This document shows, piece after piece, positions 7,745-14,114 of a stretch of 15,824 nucleotides of DNA. The notes below the pieces were generated by a model. It saw nothing but the letters and a program-made list of their open reading frames with translations. It was not told the DNA's origin and did not search any database. Each line of letters opens with the position of its first letter. The first letter of the stretch is position 1. This stretch comes from Alphaproteobacteria bacterium (GTDB taxonomy: Bacteria; Pseudomonadota; Alphaproteobacteria; Rs-D84): contig JAGCET010000002.1 in NCBI GenBank assembly GCA_017650505.1, positions 1-15,824 on the forward strand. Reading direction: 5' to 3'. Made by a program: the position numbers and the translations under genes.

Positions 7745-8980
7745 ATGAATATTTTTATTATAATGTTAATGTCGTTGTTTATGGTTGGGTACTATATGTT
7801 TTTTGCGCCAAACGCCCGTATGCCCGAACAAGAAACAGATACCGCGATTGCAATGTCTGACCTGCGTTCTGTGGCCGAATGTGCATTGGCGGTACACAAT
7901 GCCCAGATTTCTGGAAACACATTTGATGATGTATGCGTATCACAAAATGATATTAAAAGTAAGTCCGTATGTTTGGACAATCGTGGTGAAATCACGGGTT
8001 GTGGCGTCGGGAAACGTTCGAACGGAAGTTTTATTATAACAACAACCGGTGCCATAAATGTAAACGATTACAATGCCATGATGGAAATTTTGGAACAAAG
8101 TTTCGCAACCAGTGGCACATTTGGCATCTATCAAGACGGTGTAGTTATTGCTGGTGGCACATCGGCAAAACGTGTTATTCCGGAATCTGTAAAAAAAGAA
8201 TTTGATTTAAAAGATGGTCAACTTGTTTATATCACACATTATGATATTCCCGACCCAGAGCGCGTATTTACCGGCGCGGTTGCCGATGATATAAATTGCC
8301 CCGTGGGAACAACCAAGACCTACCGATTCGGCCGGTGGCAATGCATAGGTTATAATATGAAAACAAGTTGCGGTGGCGATACGGTATGGGATTATGGAAC
8401 AATGGAGTGCGTTCCCGATGAATCGCGCCGGCCGTTGTGCAGTGGCAACCAAACCGCAGTTATGGTTGATGGTTTATGGGAATGCCTCAGTCCTTTTGGG
8501 GAACGCACATGTCCACCCGGGATGATTGCGCGATTAAATTATGATATTTTGGAATGGGAATGTGTTGAAGATTTAAATCAAGTAAAACAACCAAGCAAGT
8601 GCGCCGTTCAAAACAAACGTGCGATTCGCGGACGTGACGGGGCAACTTTGCGATTATCATCGGCATTGTGCAACGATTGTGAAAAGGCAATAATTGACGA
8701 AGAAAATTGTAATGCGATATGTGTTCCGGACCCCACAAAAATATCTTCTCCATTGTGCTATCCGGGACGCACAGCCGAATGCAGTGGTTCATCACGCGCA
8801 TTTTACTTTGGATTTCCAACCAAAGAATACGTGGCAAATGTTGAAGATATTTCGGTCACATCGGTCCCATTCGATTCGTCACATTCACAAAACAGACGTT
8901 TTAATTGTTTGGACTGTGGCAACGGAACCATAGATACCTCTCGTTCTTTGCCACCATATATTGCGGTTTGCAATGAATAG
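7745..8980 (+). CDS. Membrane-anchored, cysteine-rich envelope protein of unknown function
   Basis: 411 residues. The N-terminus is one hydrophobic segment without a charged start (MNIFIIMLMSLFMVGYYMFF, 1-20), probably a membrane anchor, with the rest in the periplasm or outside. Residues 185-273 hold four tandem Cys-flanked units of about 14-18 residues, each closing with Trp or Met near a Cys (C185-C200 FGRWQC, C209-C222 YGTMEC, C232-C247 DGLWEC, C256-C273 LEWEC), suggesting disulfide-stapled repeats. Many more cysteines follow to the C-terminus. Residues 34-125 (DLRSVAECALAVHNAQ and later) recall the region after the first helix in pilin-like proteins, but no prepilin peptidase site is seen. 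I cannot assign a function. AAGGGGGAAAG precedes the start; two hairpins follow the stop. Confidence 0.82.
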   Translation: MNIFIIMLMSLFMVGYYMFFAPNARMPEQETDTAIAMSDLRSVAECALAVHNAQISGNTFDDVCVSQNDIKSKSVCLDNRGEITGCGVGKRSNGSFIITTTGAINVNDYNAMMEILEQSFATSGTFGIYQDGVVIAGGTSAKRVIPESVKKEFDLKDGQLVYITHYDIPDPERVFTGAVADDINCPVGTTKTYRFGRWQCIGYNMKTSCGGDTVWDYGTMECVPDESRRPLCSGNQTAVMVDGLWECLSPFGERTCPPGMIARLNYDILEWECVEDLNQVKQPSKCAVQNKRAIRGRDGATLRLSSALCNDCEKAIIDEENCNAICVPDPTKISSPLCYPGRTAECSGSSRAFYFGFPTKEYVANVEDISVTSVPFDSSHSQNRRFNCLDCGNGTIDTSRSLPPYIAVCNE

Positions 8981-8983
8981 TTT

Positions 8984-9007
8984 CGCCGAAATTCGGCGAT
9001 TTTTTTA
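8984..9007 (+). terminator. Rho-independent terminator after the cysteine-rich gene
   Basis: CGCCGAA (8984-8990) pairs with TTCGGCG (8992-8998), followed by ATTTTTTTA. It starts four bases after the stop codon. Confidence 0.8.
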
Positions 9008-9009
9008 TT

Positions 9010-9037
9010 CCGATTCTTTATCAGAATCGGTTTATAA
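9010..9037 (+). terminator. Second terminator-like hairpin
   Basis: CCGATTCT (9010-9017) pairs perfectly with AGAATCGG (9023-9030) around a five-base loop, followed by TTTATAAA. It is probably a back-up terminator insulating the RNR leader. Confidence 0.5.
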
Positions 9038-9072
9038 AAATAACGATCTGTATTTACATATATTTTTTCAAC

Positions 9073-9119
9073 ATATCTATATATAGATATATTTTTAAAA
9101 AAACATCTATATTTTGTGT
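9073..9119 (+). promoter_or_regulatory. Upstream pair of NrdR-like boxes
   Basis: The first site is a perfect 18-base palindrome at 9073-9090 whose centre CTATATATAG matches the core of the NrdR box (acaCwAtATaTwGtgt). The second, at 9104-9119 (CATCTATATTTTGTGT), matches the consensus well on its right side. The centres are 30 bases apart, close to three helical turns, as expected for paired NrdR sites. The region is very AT-rich, so chance similarity is possible, more so than for the downstream pair. Confidence 0.45.
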
Positions 9120-9166
9120 TTTTTGCACTTTTCGAATCGGTTTGAGACGTTTTTTTATTTTTTTAT

Positions 9167-9191
9167 CTGCACAAACGATGTTTTGGTGCAG
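9167..9191 (+). other. Hairpin in the RNR operon leader
   Basis: CTGCAC (9167-9172) pairs perfectly with GTGCAG (9186-9191). It lies between the two NrdR-like box pairs and is not followed by a T-run. I see no known riboswitch and no convincing small ORF between 9038 and 9283; apart from the boxes and this hairpin, the stretch is AT-rich sequence without recognised features. Confidence 0.35.
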
Positions 9192-9282
9192 CAGCAGTTA
9201 TATGAATCGATTCCTGAAAGCCGCATAAAACCGCCATTTTTAAATGTCCAGTAAAAAAATAAAAAAAATTAAATTTTATGTG

Positions 9283-9311
9283 TTGTGAAACAGCAATAAA
9301 AACTATATATT
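9283..9311 (+). promoter_or_regulatory. Promoter of the class III RNR operon
   Basis: TTGTGA (9283-9288) and TATATT (9306-9311) are 17 bases apart. The -10 box lies inside the first of the two downstream NrdR boxes, so a bound repressor would block polymerase. Confidence 0.5.
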
Positions 9312-9348
9312 GTGATAGAAATAACAAAAAAGACACAACATATTGTGT
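9300..9348 (+). promoter_or_regulatory. Pair of NrdR boxes in front of nrdD
   Basis: Two 16-base sites match the NrdR consensus acaCwAtATaTwGtgt: AAACTATATATTGTGA (9300-9315) and ACACAACATATTGTGT (9333-9348). The second differs at only one position. Centre spacing is 33 bases, close to the usual three turns. NrdR is an ATP-cone repressor that senses dATP/ATP and controls RNR genes, so placement before an RNR operon fits exactly. The nrdR gene itself is not in the window. Confidence 0.78.
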
Positions 9349-9373
9349 TTTTTGACAAAATCGGAGATACACA

Positions 9374-11410
9374 ATGTCTAACAACGAAGTTAAAATGGAA
9401 ATTGCGCCAACGTTTACGTGCAATATCAAGGATGTCACGAAACGTTCGGGCGATATAGTTTCCTTTGAAGCCAGAAAAATATACGAGGCTATTAAAAAGG
9501 CCGCGATGGCCACAAACGAGATATCTGATACACGGGTTGTCCAAATCACAAATGAAGTTTTGACCGATTTGGACAATAATTTTATGGGGCGTACCCCGTC
9601 GGTCGAAGAAATCCAAGATGTGGTGATTCGCAAACTGATGGATTCGCGTTCCTATAAGACGGCCGAGGCATATATTATATATCGTCAAAAGCATTCTGAA
9701 ATTCGCAATGCGAACGTTGATGCCGTTGAAATAATCGACAGTTATGTTGGTGGTTCAAATTGGCGTATCAAAGAAAATGCGAATATTGGTTATTCTATTG
9801 GCGGACTGATTTTGCGCACCAGTGAACGTGTCACCGCAGAATATTGGTTAAATATGTTTCCAGCCGAAATTGCCGATGCACATCGCAGTGCGGCGATTCA
9901 TATTCATGACCTTGGGTGGTTGACGGGGTATTGTGCCGGTTGGTCGTTACGTGAATTATTGTATGAAGGCTTTAACGGTGTTCCGGGATATTTACAGTGT
10001 GAACCAGCGAAACATATGGCAACGGCAATATCACACATGGTGAATTTCCTTGGTACATTACAAAACGAATTTGCCGGGGCCCAGGCGTTTTCTTCCGTGG
10101 ATACTTATCTTGCGCCGTATGTTCGTATCGACAATATGTCCTATGCAGATGTAAAAAATGCGATGCAGACATTGGTCTTTAACTGTGCGGTGCCATGCCG
10201 TTGGGGAACCCAGACGCCGTTTATCAACTTTACGTTTGATTGGACTTGCCCAAAGGATTTACGTACCCAGCGCCCGTTTGTCGGGAAAAAACAGGTCGAT
10301 TTTACCTATGGCGACCTTCAGGCGGAAATGGATATGATAAACAAAGCGTTTATTGAGGTTATGACCGAAGGTGATGCCCAGGGTCGTCCGTTTACATTCC
10401 CAATTCCGACATATAATATTACTGACGATTTCCCATGGGATCATCCAAATGTGAAACCGTTATTTGATTTGGCGGCGAAATATGGAATTCCGAACTTTCA
10501 AAATTTCCTTAATTCCGATTTGAATCCAACCGATGTTCGTTCGATGTGTTGCAGACTTCGTCTTGATGTGCGCGAGTTGTTGAAACGCGGTGGCGGTTTG
10601 TTCGGTTCGGCGGAAAAGACCGGTTCCATTGGTGTTGTCACAATGAATCTGGCGCGTCTTGGTTATTTGCACAAGGGTGACCGTGACGGTTTGTTCCGTG
10701 AATTAGAAAAACTTATGAATATGGGACGTACGGTTTTGGAAATCAAACGTCGCGTAATCAGCAAACATATGGAAAATGGTCTGTATCCGTTTACCCGGCG
10801 TTATCTTGGGAATTGGAATCATCATTTTTCAACAATTGGTGTGAATGGTGCGAATGAAATGGTTTTGAACTTTACAAATGGTAAAGAAAATATTGCAACA
10901 CCATTTGGTAAGAAATTGGTTTTAGATTTGATGGACTTTATGCGGGATAAATTGGCCACGTTCCAAGAAGAAACCGGAAACCTGTATAATTTAGAGGCTA
11001 CACCGGCCGAAGGCTGTTCATATCGGTTTGCAAAAACAGACGTGAAAAATTTTCCGGATATTATAACGGCCGGCACGCGCGAGGCACCGTATTATACAAA
11101 TTCGACGCAATTACCGGTGAATTTCACGGATGACCCATTTGTCGCCCTTGAGCACCAGGAAGAATTACAACGCAAATATACAGGCGGAACGATGTTGCAC
11201 CTGTACATGGGCGAACCGGTATCCAGTGGCGAAGCGGCCCAGAAAATCGTCCGCACGATATTTGAAAACTATAAGATTCCGTACATGACACTTACCCCGA
11301 CATTTTCAATATGTCCAAAGCACGGGTATCTGCCTGGCCGGCACGAGTTTTGCCCGAAGTGCGATGCAGAATTGGGAATAACCCCGGATTCCGCATCCAA
11401 CAAGGCATAA
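9374..11410 (+). CDS. nrdD: Anaerobic ribonucleoside-triphosphate reductase, large part (no glycyl-radical domain)
   Basis: This class III reductase makes deoxynucleotides without oxygen. Residues about 16-110 form an N-terminal ATP-cone (VTKRSGDIVSFEARKIYEAI), the allosteric activity switch. The catalytic barrel follows, with NCAVPCRWGTQTPFINFTFD (270-289; Cys271 and Cys275), the CysCys pair 392-393 (MCCRLRLD) and the GSIGVVTMNLARLGY loop (417-431). The C-terminus has the zinc site CPKHGY...CPKCD (Cys647, His650, Cys660, Cys663). A complete NrdD would then continue into the glycyl-radical loop RxxGY, but this reading frame ends at 678 residues, 15 after the last zinc cysteine. The missing domain is the next gene. 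The start has GGAG seven bases upstream. Two NrdR boxes precede it. Confidence 0.95.
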   Translation: MSNNEVKMEIAPTFTCNIKDVTKRSGDIVSFEARKIYEAIKKAAMATNEISDTRVVQITNEVLTDLDNNFMGRTPSVEEIQDVVIRKLMDSRSYKTAEAYIIYRQKHSEIRNANVDAVEIIDSYVGGSNWRIKENANIGYSIGGLILRTSERVTAEYWLNMFPAEIADAHRSAAIHIHDLGWLTGYCAGWSLRELLYEGFNGVPGYLQCEPAKHMATAISHMVNFLGTLQNEFAGAQAFSSVDTYLAPYVRIDNMSYADVKNAMQTLVFNCAVPCRWGTQTPFINFTFDWTCPKDLRTQRPFVGKKQVDFTYGDLQAEMDMINKAFIEVMTEGDAQGRPFTFPIPTYNITDDFPWDHPNVKPLFDLAAKYGIPNFQNFLNSDLNPTDVRSMCCRLRLDVRELLKRGGGLFGSAEKTGSIGVVTMNLARLGYLHKGDRDGLFRELEKLMNMGRTVLEIKRRVISKHMENGLYPFTRRYLGNWNHHFSTIGVNGANEMVLNFTNGKENIATPFGKKLVLDLMDFMRDKLATFQEETGNLYNLEATPAEGCSYRFAKTDVKNFPDIITAGTREAPYYTNSTQLPVNFTDDPFVALEHQEELQRKYTGGTMLHLYMGEPVSSGEAAQKIVRTIFENYKIPYMTLTPTFSICPKHGYLPGRHEFCPKCDAELGITPDSASNKA

Positions 11411-11440
11411 GTTTAACCAATGCAATTAAAAACAAAAAAA

Positions 11441-11445
11441 AGGAG
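11441..11445 (+). promoter_or_regulatory. Strong ribosome binding site of the glycyl-radical-domain gene
   Basis: AGGAG, preceded by an A-run, sits six bases before the ATG at 11452 and 30 bases after the nrdD stop. It decides between a separate gene and a frameshifted tail of nrdD, in favour of a separate gene. Confidence 0.8.
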
Positions 11446-11451
11446 AGTAAA

Positions 11452-11637
11452 ATGATTGCAAACGAACAACAAAGAACACCTTGCGAAGTTTTTTCACGCA
11501 GTATGGGATTTATTCGCCCGACAAAAAACTTTAACACTGGCAAGTATTCTGAATTTTGTGAACGCAAGACATTTACAGAATGTAATTGTATGACGACCGG
11601 TGCGCGTCACCAAGAATTGCTGAAAAAGGCCGCATAA
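11452..11637 (+). CDS. Stand-alone glycyl-radical domain of class III RNR
   Basis: A 61-residue protein equal to the C-terminal glycyl-radical module of NrdD. RTPCEVFSRSMGFIRPTKNF (8-27) holds the RxxG[FY] signature with the radical-bearing glycine at 19, and NTGKYSEFCERKTF (28-41) is the usual ending of NrdD proteins. It adds a short tail, with a CxC (44-46) and a basic helix (HQELLKKAA), beyond the normal end. The frame stays open upstream to 11311, overlapping nrdD, but the conserved part begins only here and a strong AGGAG precedes this ATG. It lies in a different frame from nrdD, and three bases before nrdG. Inference: it docks onto NrdD, is activated by NrdG and supplies the radical in trans, as GrcA/YfiD does for pyruvate formate-lyase. 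Confidence 0.9.
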   Translation: MIANEQQRTPCEVFSRSMGFIRPTKNFNTGKYSEFCERKTFTECNCMTTGARHQELLKKAA

Positions 11638-11640
11638 GAA

Positions 11641-12342
11641 ATGAATGCTGTTCAGATTGGTGGGTTGGTATCATTCACGACCATAGATTATCCGGGTAAA
11701 TTGGCGGCTGTGCTGTTTTTGGTCGGATGCCCGTTGCGTTGTGCGTATTGTTCCAACCCACATCTTTTGGATATTGGTCCGGGCGAATATGACCCGGATA
11801 AAATTTTAGAATGGTTGCAAACCCGCATTGGGAAATTAGAGGCCGTCGTTTTTTCCGGGGGCGAGGCACTGATGCAGGGGGATGCGACAATTGAATATAT
11901 GCGGCGTGTGCGCGATATGGGTTTTGCCATCGGGCTGCACACAAATGGGTTCTTTCCCGAACGGCTTGCCGCCGCGGCGGATTTAATAGATTGGATTGGT
12001 ATAGATTACAAGGCGGCTCAGGCAAATTATGAAAAACTGACCGGAATAAATATTGCGCATGAACGTTTAATAAAGTCTTTGGACGTGTGGGCGAAAACCG
12101 GGAAACCGGCCGAGGTTCGCGTGACGTGTGATCCACGATATGTGTCGCCAGATGATTTATTGGCGATTGCGCGGGACGTATCGGCGCGCGGATTCAAAAA
12201 CTTTGCGGTGCAAAAATATGTTCCGCACTTTGAAGACGAGGAACATAAAACAACACCCGCGATGCGCAACGCATTTTTTAATAATTCTGCATTACGCGAC
12301 AAGATAAATGCGATGTTTAATACGGTAATCTGGCGGGAATAA
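11641..12342 (+). CDS. nrdG: Anaerobic RNR activating protein (radical SAM)
   Basis: NrdG uses a 4Fe-4S cluster and S-adenosylmethionine to place the radical on the glycine of NrdD, here presumably on the separate 61-residue protein. The CxxxCxxC cluster motif is CPLRCAYC (Cys30, Cys34, Cys37), followed by the SAM-binding FSGGEALMQ (71-79). Residues 1-20 (VQIGGLVSFTTIDYPGK) are the usual N-terminus of the longer NrdG type (about 230 residues), and the 233-residue length fits. The start lies three bases after the preceding stop with no separate strong ribosome binding site, suggesting translational coupling with the glycyl-radical gene. A perfect 15-bp hairpin follows. Confidence 0.95.
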   Translation: MNAVQIGGLVSFTTIDYPGKLAAVLFLVGCPLRCAYCSNPHLLDIGPGEYDPDKILEWLQTRIGKLEAVVFSGGEALMQGDATIEYMRRVRDMGFAIGLHTNGFFPERLAAAADLIDWIGIDYKAAQANYEKLTGINIAHERLIKSLDVWAKTGKPAEVRVTCDPRYVSPDDLLAIARDVSARGFKNFAVQKYVPHFEDEEHKTTPAMRNAFFNNSALRDKINAMFNTVIWRE

Positions 12343-12353
12343 TTTCTTACGCG

Positions 12354-12387
12354 AATTGAAACCGCCGGGATTCCGGCGGTTTCAATT
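12354..12387 (+). terminator. Hairpin between nrdG and rpmG, probable two-way terminator
   Basis: A perfect 15-bp stem (12354-12368 with 12373-12387) around the loop GATT, with an A/T-rich base so the ends provide short U-tracts on both strands. It lies between two convergent genes. Confidence 0.75.
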
Positions 12388-12407
12388 AAATTCTAACACC
12401 AACAATT

Positions 12408-12581
12408 TTAGTGTGGCATTTTCGTTTCCGTCATTTCGACATGCTTGCGCAATTTTGGATCGTATTTACGACGTTTAACCTTGCCCGTGGCGGTTTTAGT
12501 GTTCTTTTTAACCGTATAGTACGTACCCGTTTCCTTGTTCATAAGACGGATAATTTCTTTGCTGCCTTTCTTGGATGCCAT
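12408..12581 (-). CDS. rpmG: 50S ribosomal protein L33
   Basis: A 57-residue basic protein. The N-terminal MASKKGSKEIIRLMNKETGT and the middle YYTVKKNTKTATGKVKRRKY followed by DPKLRKHVEM are the standard L33 sequence, a small protein of the large ribosomal subunit. It has no zinc cysteines, so it is the zinc-independent form. AAAGG lies nine bases before the ATG. A good promoter (12616-12644) stands upstream, divergent from the tRNA-Leu gene. Confidence 0.96.
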   Translation of the reverse strand: MASKKGSKEIIRLMNKETGTYYTVKKNTKTATGKVKRRKYDPKLRKHVEMTETKMPH

Positions 12582-12615
12582 TTTATTTAACCTTTTGTTA
12601 TTTATGCTGACGTGG

Positions 12616-12644
12616 ATTTTAGGTTATTTTTTAGTGGAAATCAA
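12616..12644 (-). promoter_or_regulatory. Promoter of rpmG
   Basis: On the minus strand TTGATT (12639-12644) and TAAAAT (12616-12621) are 17 bases apart, with the start codon 35 bases downstream of the -10 box. Confidence 0.6.
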
Positions 12645-12676
12645 GTTTTTTTTATCATAGTATTATTTTATCACTT

Positions 12677-12761
12677 GGGCCCGTGGCGAAATTGGTAGAC
12701 GCGATGGATTTAGGTTCCATTGGGGAAACCTGTGGGGGTTCAAATCCCCCCGGGCCCACCA
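12677..12761 (+). tRNA. tRNA-Leu (anticodon UAG)
   Basis: An 85-base class II tRNA. The acceptor stem GGGCCCG (12677-12683) pairs with CGGGCCC (12751-12757), followed by A and an encoded CCA. The anticodon stem ATGGA/TCCAT encloses the loop TTTAGGT, putting TAG at 12711-12713, which reads CUA/CUG-type Leu codons. The T arm GGGGG-TTCAAAT-CCCCC and a variable arm are present. A TATTAT at 12661-12666 could be its -10 box. Confidence 0.96.
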
Positions 12762-12773
12762 CGAAAATTTGTT

Positions 12774-12804
12774 AGCCCGTGCAGAAAAGCACGGGCTTAA
12801 AAAT
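12774..12804 (+). terminator. Rho-independent terminator of tRNA-Leu
   Basis: AGCCCGTGC (12774-12782) pairs perfectly with GCACGGGCT (12789-12797) around AGAAAA, followed by TAAAAATTTT. Confidence 0.75.
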
Positions 12805-12809
12805 TTTCA

Positions 12810-12879
12810 GCCTGTCTCGGCGCAGCGAAGCGCAGACGGATGTCGCGCCGCAGCAACCGTGTTAGAAGTCAAGCGCGAA
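12810..12879. repeat. GC-rich structured block, possible dispersed repeat
   Basis: About 70 bases much richer in GC than the surrounding spacer. CGGCGC (12818-12823) pairs with GCGCCG (12845-12850), and a smaller GCGC/GCGC hairpin lies inside. There is no ORF of note. It sits directly after a tRNA terminator, a usual place for mobile or repeated elements. Whether it is repeated elsewhere cannot be seen from this window. Confidence 0.3.
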
Positions 12880-12887
12880 AATAATTC

Positions 12888-12917
12888 TTGACATTACAAA
12901 TAATTTGTGTACATTAT
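12888..12917 (+). promoter_or_regulatory. Promoter of the two-domain protein gene with palindrome in the spacer
   Basis: TTGACA (12888-12893) is followed after 16 bases by TACATT (12910-12915), or after 18 by CATTAT. The spacer holds a perfect palindrome ACAAAT-A-ATTTGT (12896-12908), a candidate operator. Confidence 0.55.
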
Positions 12918-12943
12918 AAGCAAAAAAGAACTAAGGATTATAC

Positions 12944-13876
12944 ATGACCAATATTCCGAATACAGAATATTTGACCATAAACAAAGACGGCATATTTCTT
13001 GGTGGGGAACCCGCGACACATTATCGGGGCGCCCCGATATACTATCCAGAATATGTGATGAAACTGTTTAATATTTTCCAACAAATATATCCAGATGTCG
13101 AAGAACTTCATATGTTGATGTCCCGAAAACTTGGGGATTTTTTCAACCCGGATCCACTTGAGCCAGACATTGAACATGGGCCATACCAATGGATTCGTGT
13201 AAAACGGAAAGGAAACGGTACTATGTCACAGTGGCGCTGTATGAATATTATGAATTGGGGCAATAAACAGTATCTGCAAAGATGTTTGTGGATGTGTATA
13301 GCAAACAACGTTATGGACAGGCACGGAGTGCAACACGGCGTTGATGACACAACCGTTGCGAACCTTTTTAAACAGACCCGGGCTGTTGTCGCAGATTTTG
13401 ATGCAACACTATCGAAAGAATATTTAACCATAAACAAAAATGGTTTATTTATTGGTGGGGAACCCGCGACAAGTTATTGTGACAATGAAATACGCAACCC
13501 AGAATATATAATGAATATGTTCGGGTTGATACAAATCAAATATCCAACCATCACAGAAATTCATATGCTGATGTCCGAAACCGTGGCAGATGCGGTGTAT
13601 CAATACGGCGACCCAAGTATGAAACACGGCCCCAACCAATGGGTTCGTACGACCAACACACTTATTCCCCGCCCAACCGATTGGCTTTTTATTGATAGAT
13701 GTATTGAATGGCACAACAAAGATTATGTGGCGGATTGTGTAGATGTATTTGTGTATAATGCTCTTCCCGAAAAGATATTTTTGTTGAAAACGGCCGATAA
13801 AAAAACCGTGATTGATGTCATAGCCGCCGCGAAAAATTTGGCCGCGACGACATACCCGCAAACACACGTACATTAA
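12944..13876 (+). CDS. Unknown protein with two copies of one domain
   Basis: The 310-residue protein contains one domain twice: residues 8-124 and 159-273, an offset of about 151. Both copies share EYLTINKxGxFxGGEPATxY at the start, PEYxMxxF, an I/LHMLMS motif, HGPxQWxR and a C-terminal region with conserved Cys and Trp. The start of the repeat is also alike at DNA level, with a 20-base identical stretch at 12999-13018 and 13452-13471, suggesting a fairly recent duplication. There is no signal peptide, membrane segment or enzyme motif that I recognise. AAGGA lies six bases before the ATG. The gene has its own promoter and a terminator (13887-13910), so it is a single-gene unit. Confidence 0.85.
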   Translation: MTNIPNTEYLTINKDGIFLGGEPATHYRGAPIYYPEYVMKLFNIFQQIYPDVEELHMLMSRKLGDFFNPDPLEPDIEHGPYQWIRVKRKGNGTMSQWRCMNIMNWGNKQYLQRCLWMCIANNVMDRHGVQHGVDDTTVANLFKQTRAVVADFDATLSKEYLTINKNGLFIGGEPATSYCDNEIRNPEYIMNMFGLIQIKYPTITEIHMLMSETVADAVYQYGDPSMKHGPNQWVRTTNTLIPRPTDWLFIDRCIEWHNKDYVADCVDVFVYNALPEKIFLLKTADKKTVIDVIAAAKNLAATTYPQTHVH

Positions 13877-13886
13877 ATAATAAAAT

Positions 13887-13910
13887 ACGGTCGTAAAAAG
13901 ACCGTTTTTT
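13887..13910 (+). terminator. Rho-independent terminator of the two-domain protein gene
   Basis: ACGGTC (13887-13892) pairs with GACCGT (13900-13905) around GTAAAAA, followed directly by a T-run. Confidence 0.8.
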
Positions 13911-13930
13911 ACAATTATTTTCACACGCCC

Positions 13931-14041
13931 TTAATACACCGGGTAATTGCGCAACGGACCATTGGGTCGTTCAAGGCCGGATTTCACGCCGCATGCCCCA
14001 AGTAATAATACACATATTAAAAATAATACTATCTTTTTCAT
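13931..14041 (-). CDS. Small LptM-like lipoprotein
   Basis: A 36-residue lipoprotein. MKKIVLFLICVLLLGAC is a signal peptide with lipobox LGAC; after cleavage Cys17 would be acylated, leaving a 20-residue mature peptide that begins CGVKSGLERPNGPL. A CG-x-K-x-x-L-x-x-P opening is typical of the LptM (YifL) family, which binds the LptDE complex during LPS transporter assembly. The very short mature part and the absence of a ribosome binding site are cautions. A TATAAT lies eight bases before the ATG, so the mRNA may be leaderless. It is too short for most gene callers. LptM function here is inference from the motif. Confidence 0.68.
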   Translation of the reverse strand: MKKIVLFLICVLLLGACGVKSGLERPNGPLRNYPVY

Positions 14042-14049
14042 ATATGGAG

Positions 14050-14077
14050 ATTATACAACAAATCGCACAAAAAGCAA
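14050..14077 (-). promoter_or_regulatory. Promoter of the small lipoprotein gene, possibly leaderless
   Basis: On the minus strand TTGCTT (14072-14077) and TATAAT (14050-14055) are 16 bases apart. Only CTCCATAT separates the -10 box from the ATG at 14041, so transcription would begin at or just before the start codon, and no Shine-Dalgarno is present. Confidence 0.5.
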
Positions 14078-14114
14078 TGCGAAAAGCCGAGCAAAATATT
14101 TTTGGCCGGCACGT

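Noticed and set aside
9333..9365. FNR-type site near nrdD
   Set aside because: TTGAC with downstream AAAATCGG does not match TTGATnnnnATCAA in its right half.
9163..9633. 156-residue minus-strand ORF overlapping the RNR leader and nrdD start
   Set aside because: More than half lies antisense to the conserved ATP-cone and no family features are visible.
11311..11451. Upstream extension of the glycyl-radical ORF, or programmed frameshift from nrdD
   Set aside because: The extension overlaps nrdD, has no conserved sequence, and no slippery heptamer is seen before the nrdD stop, while a strong ribosome binding site precedes the ATG at 11452.
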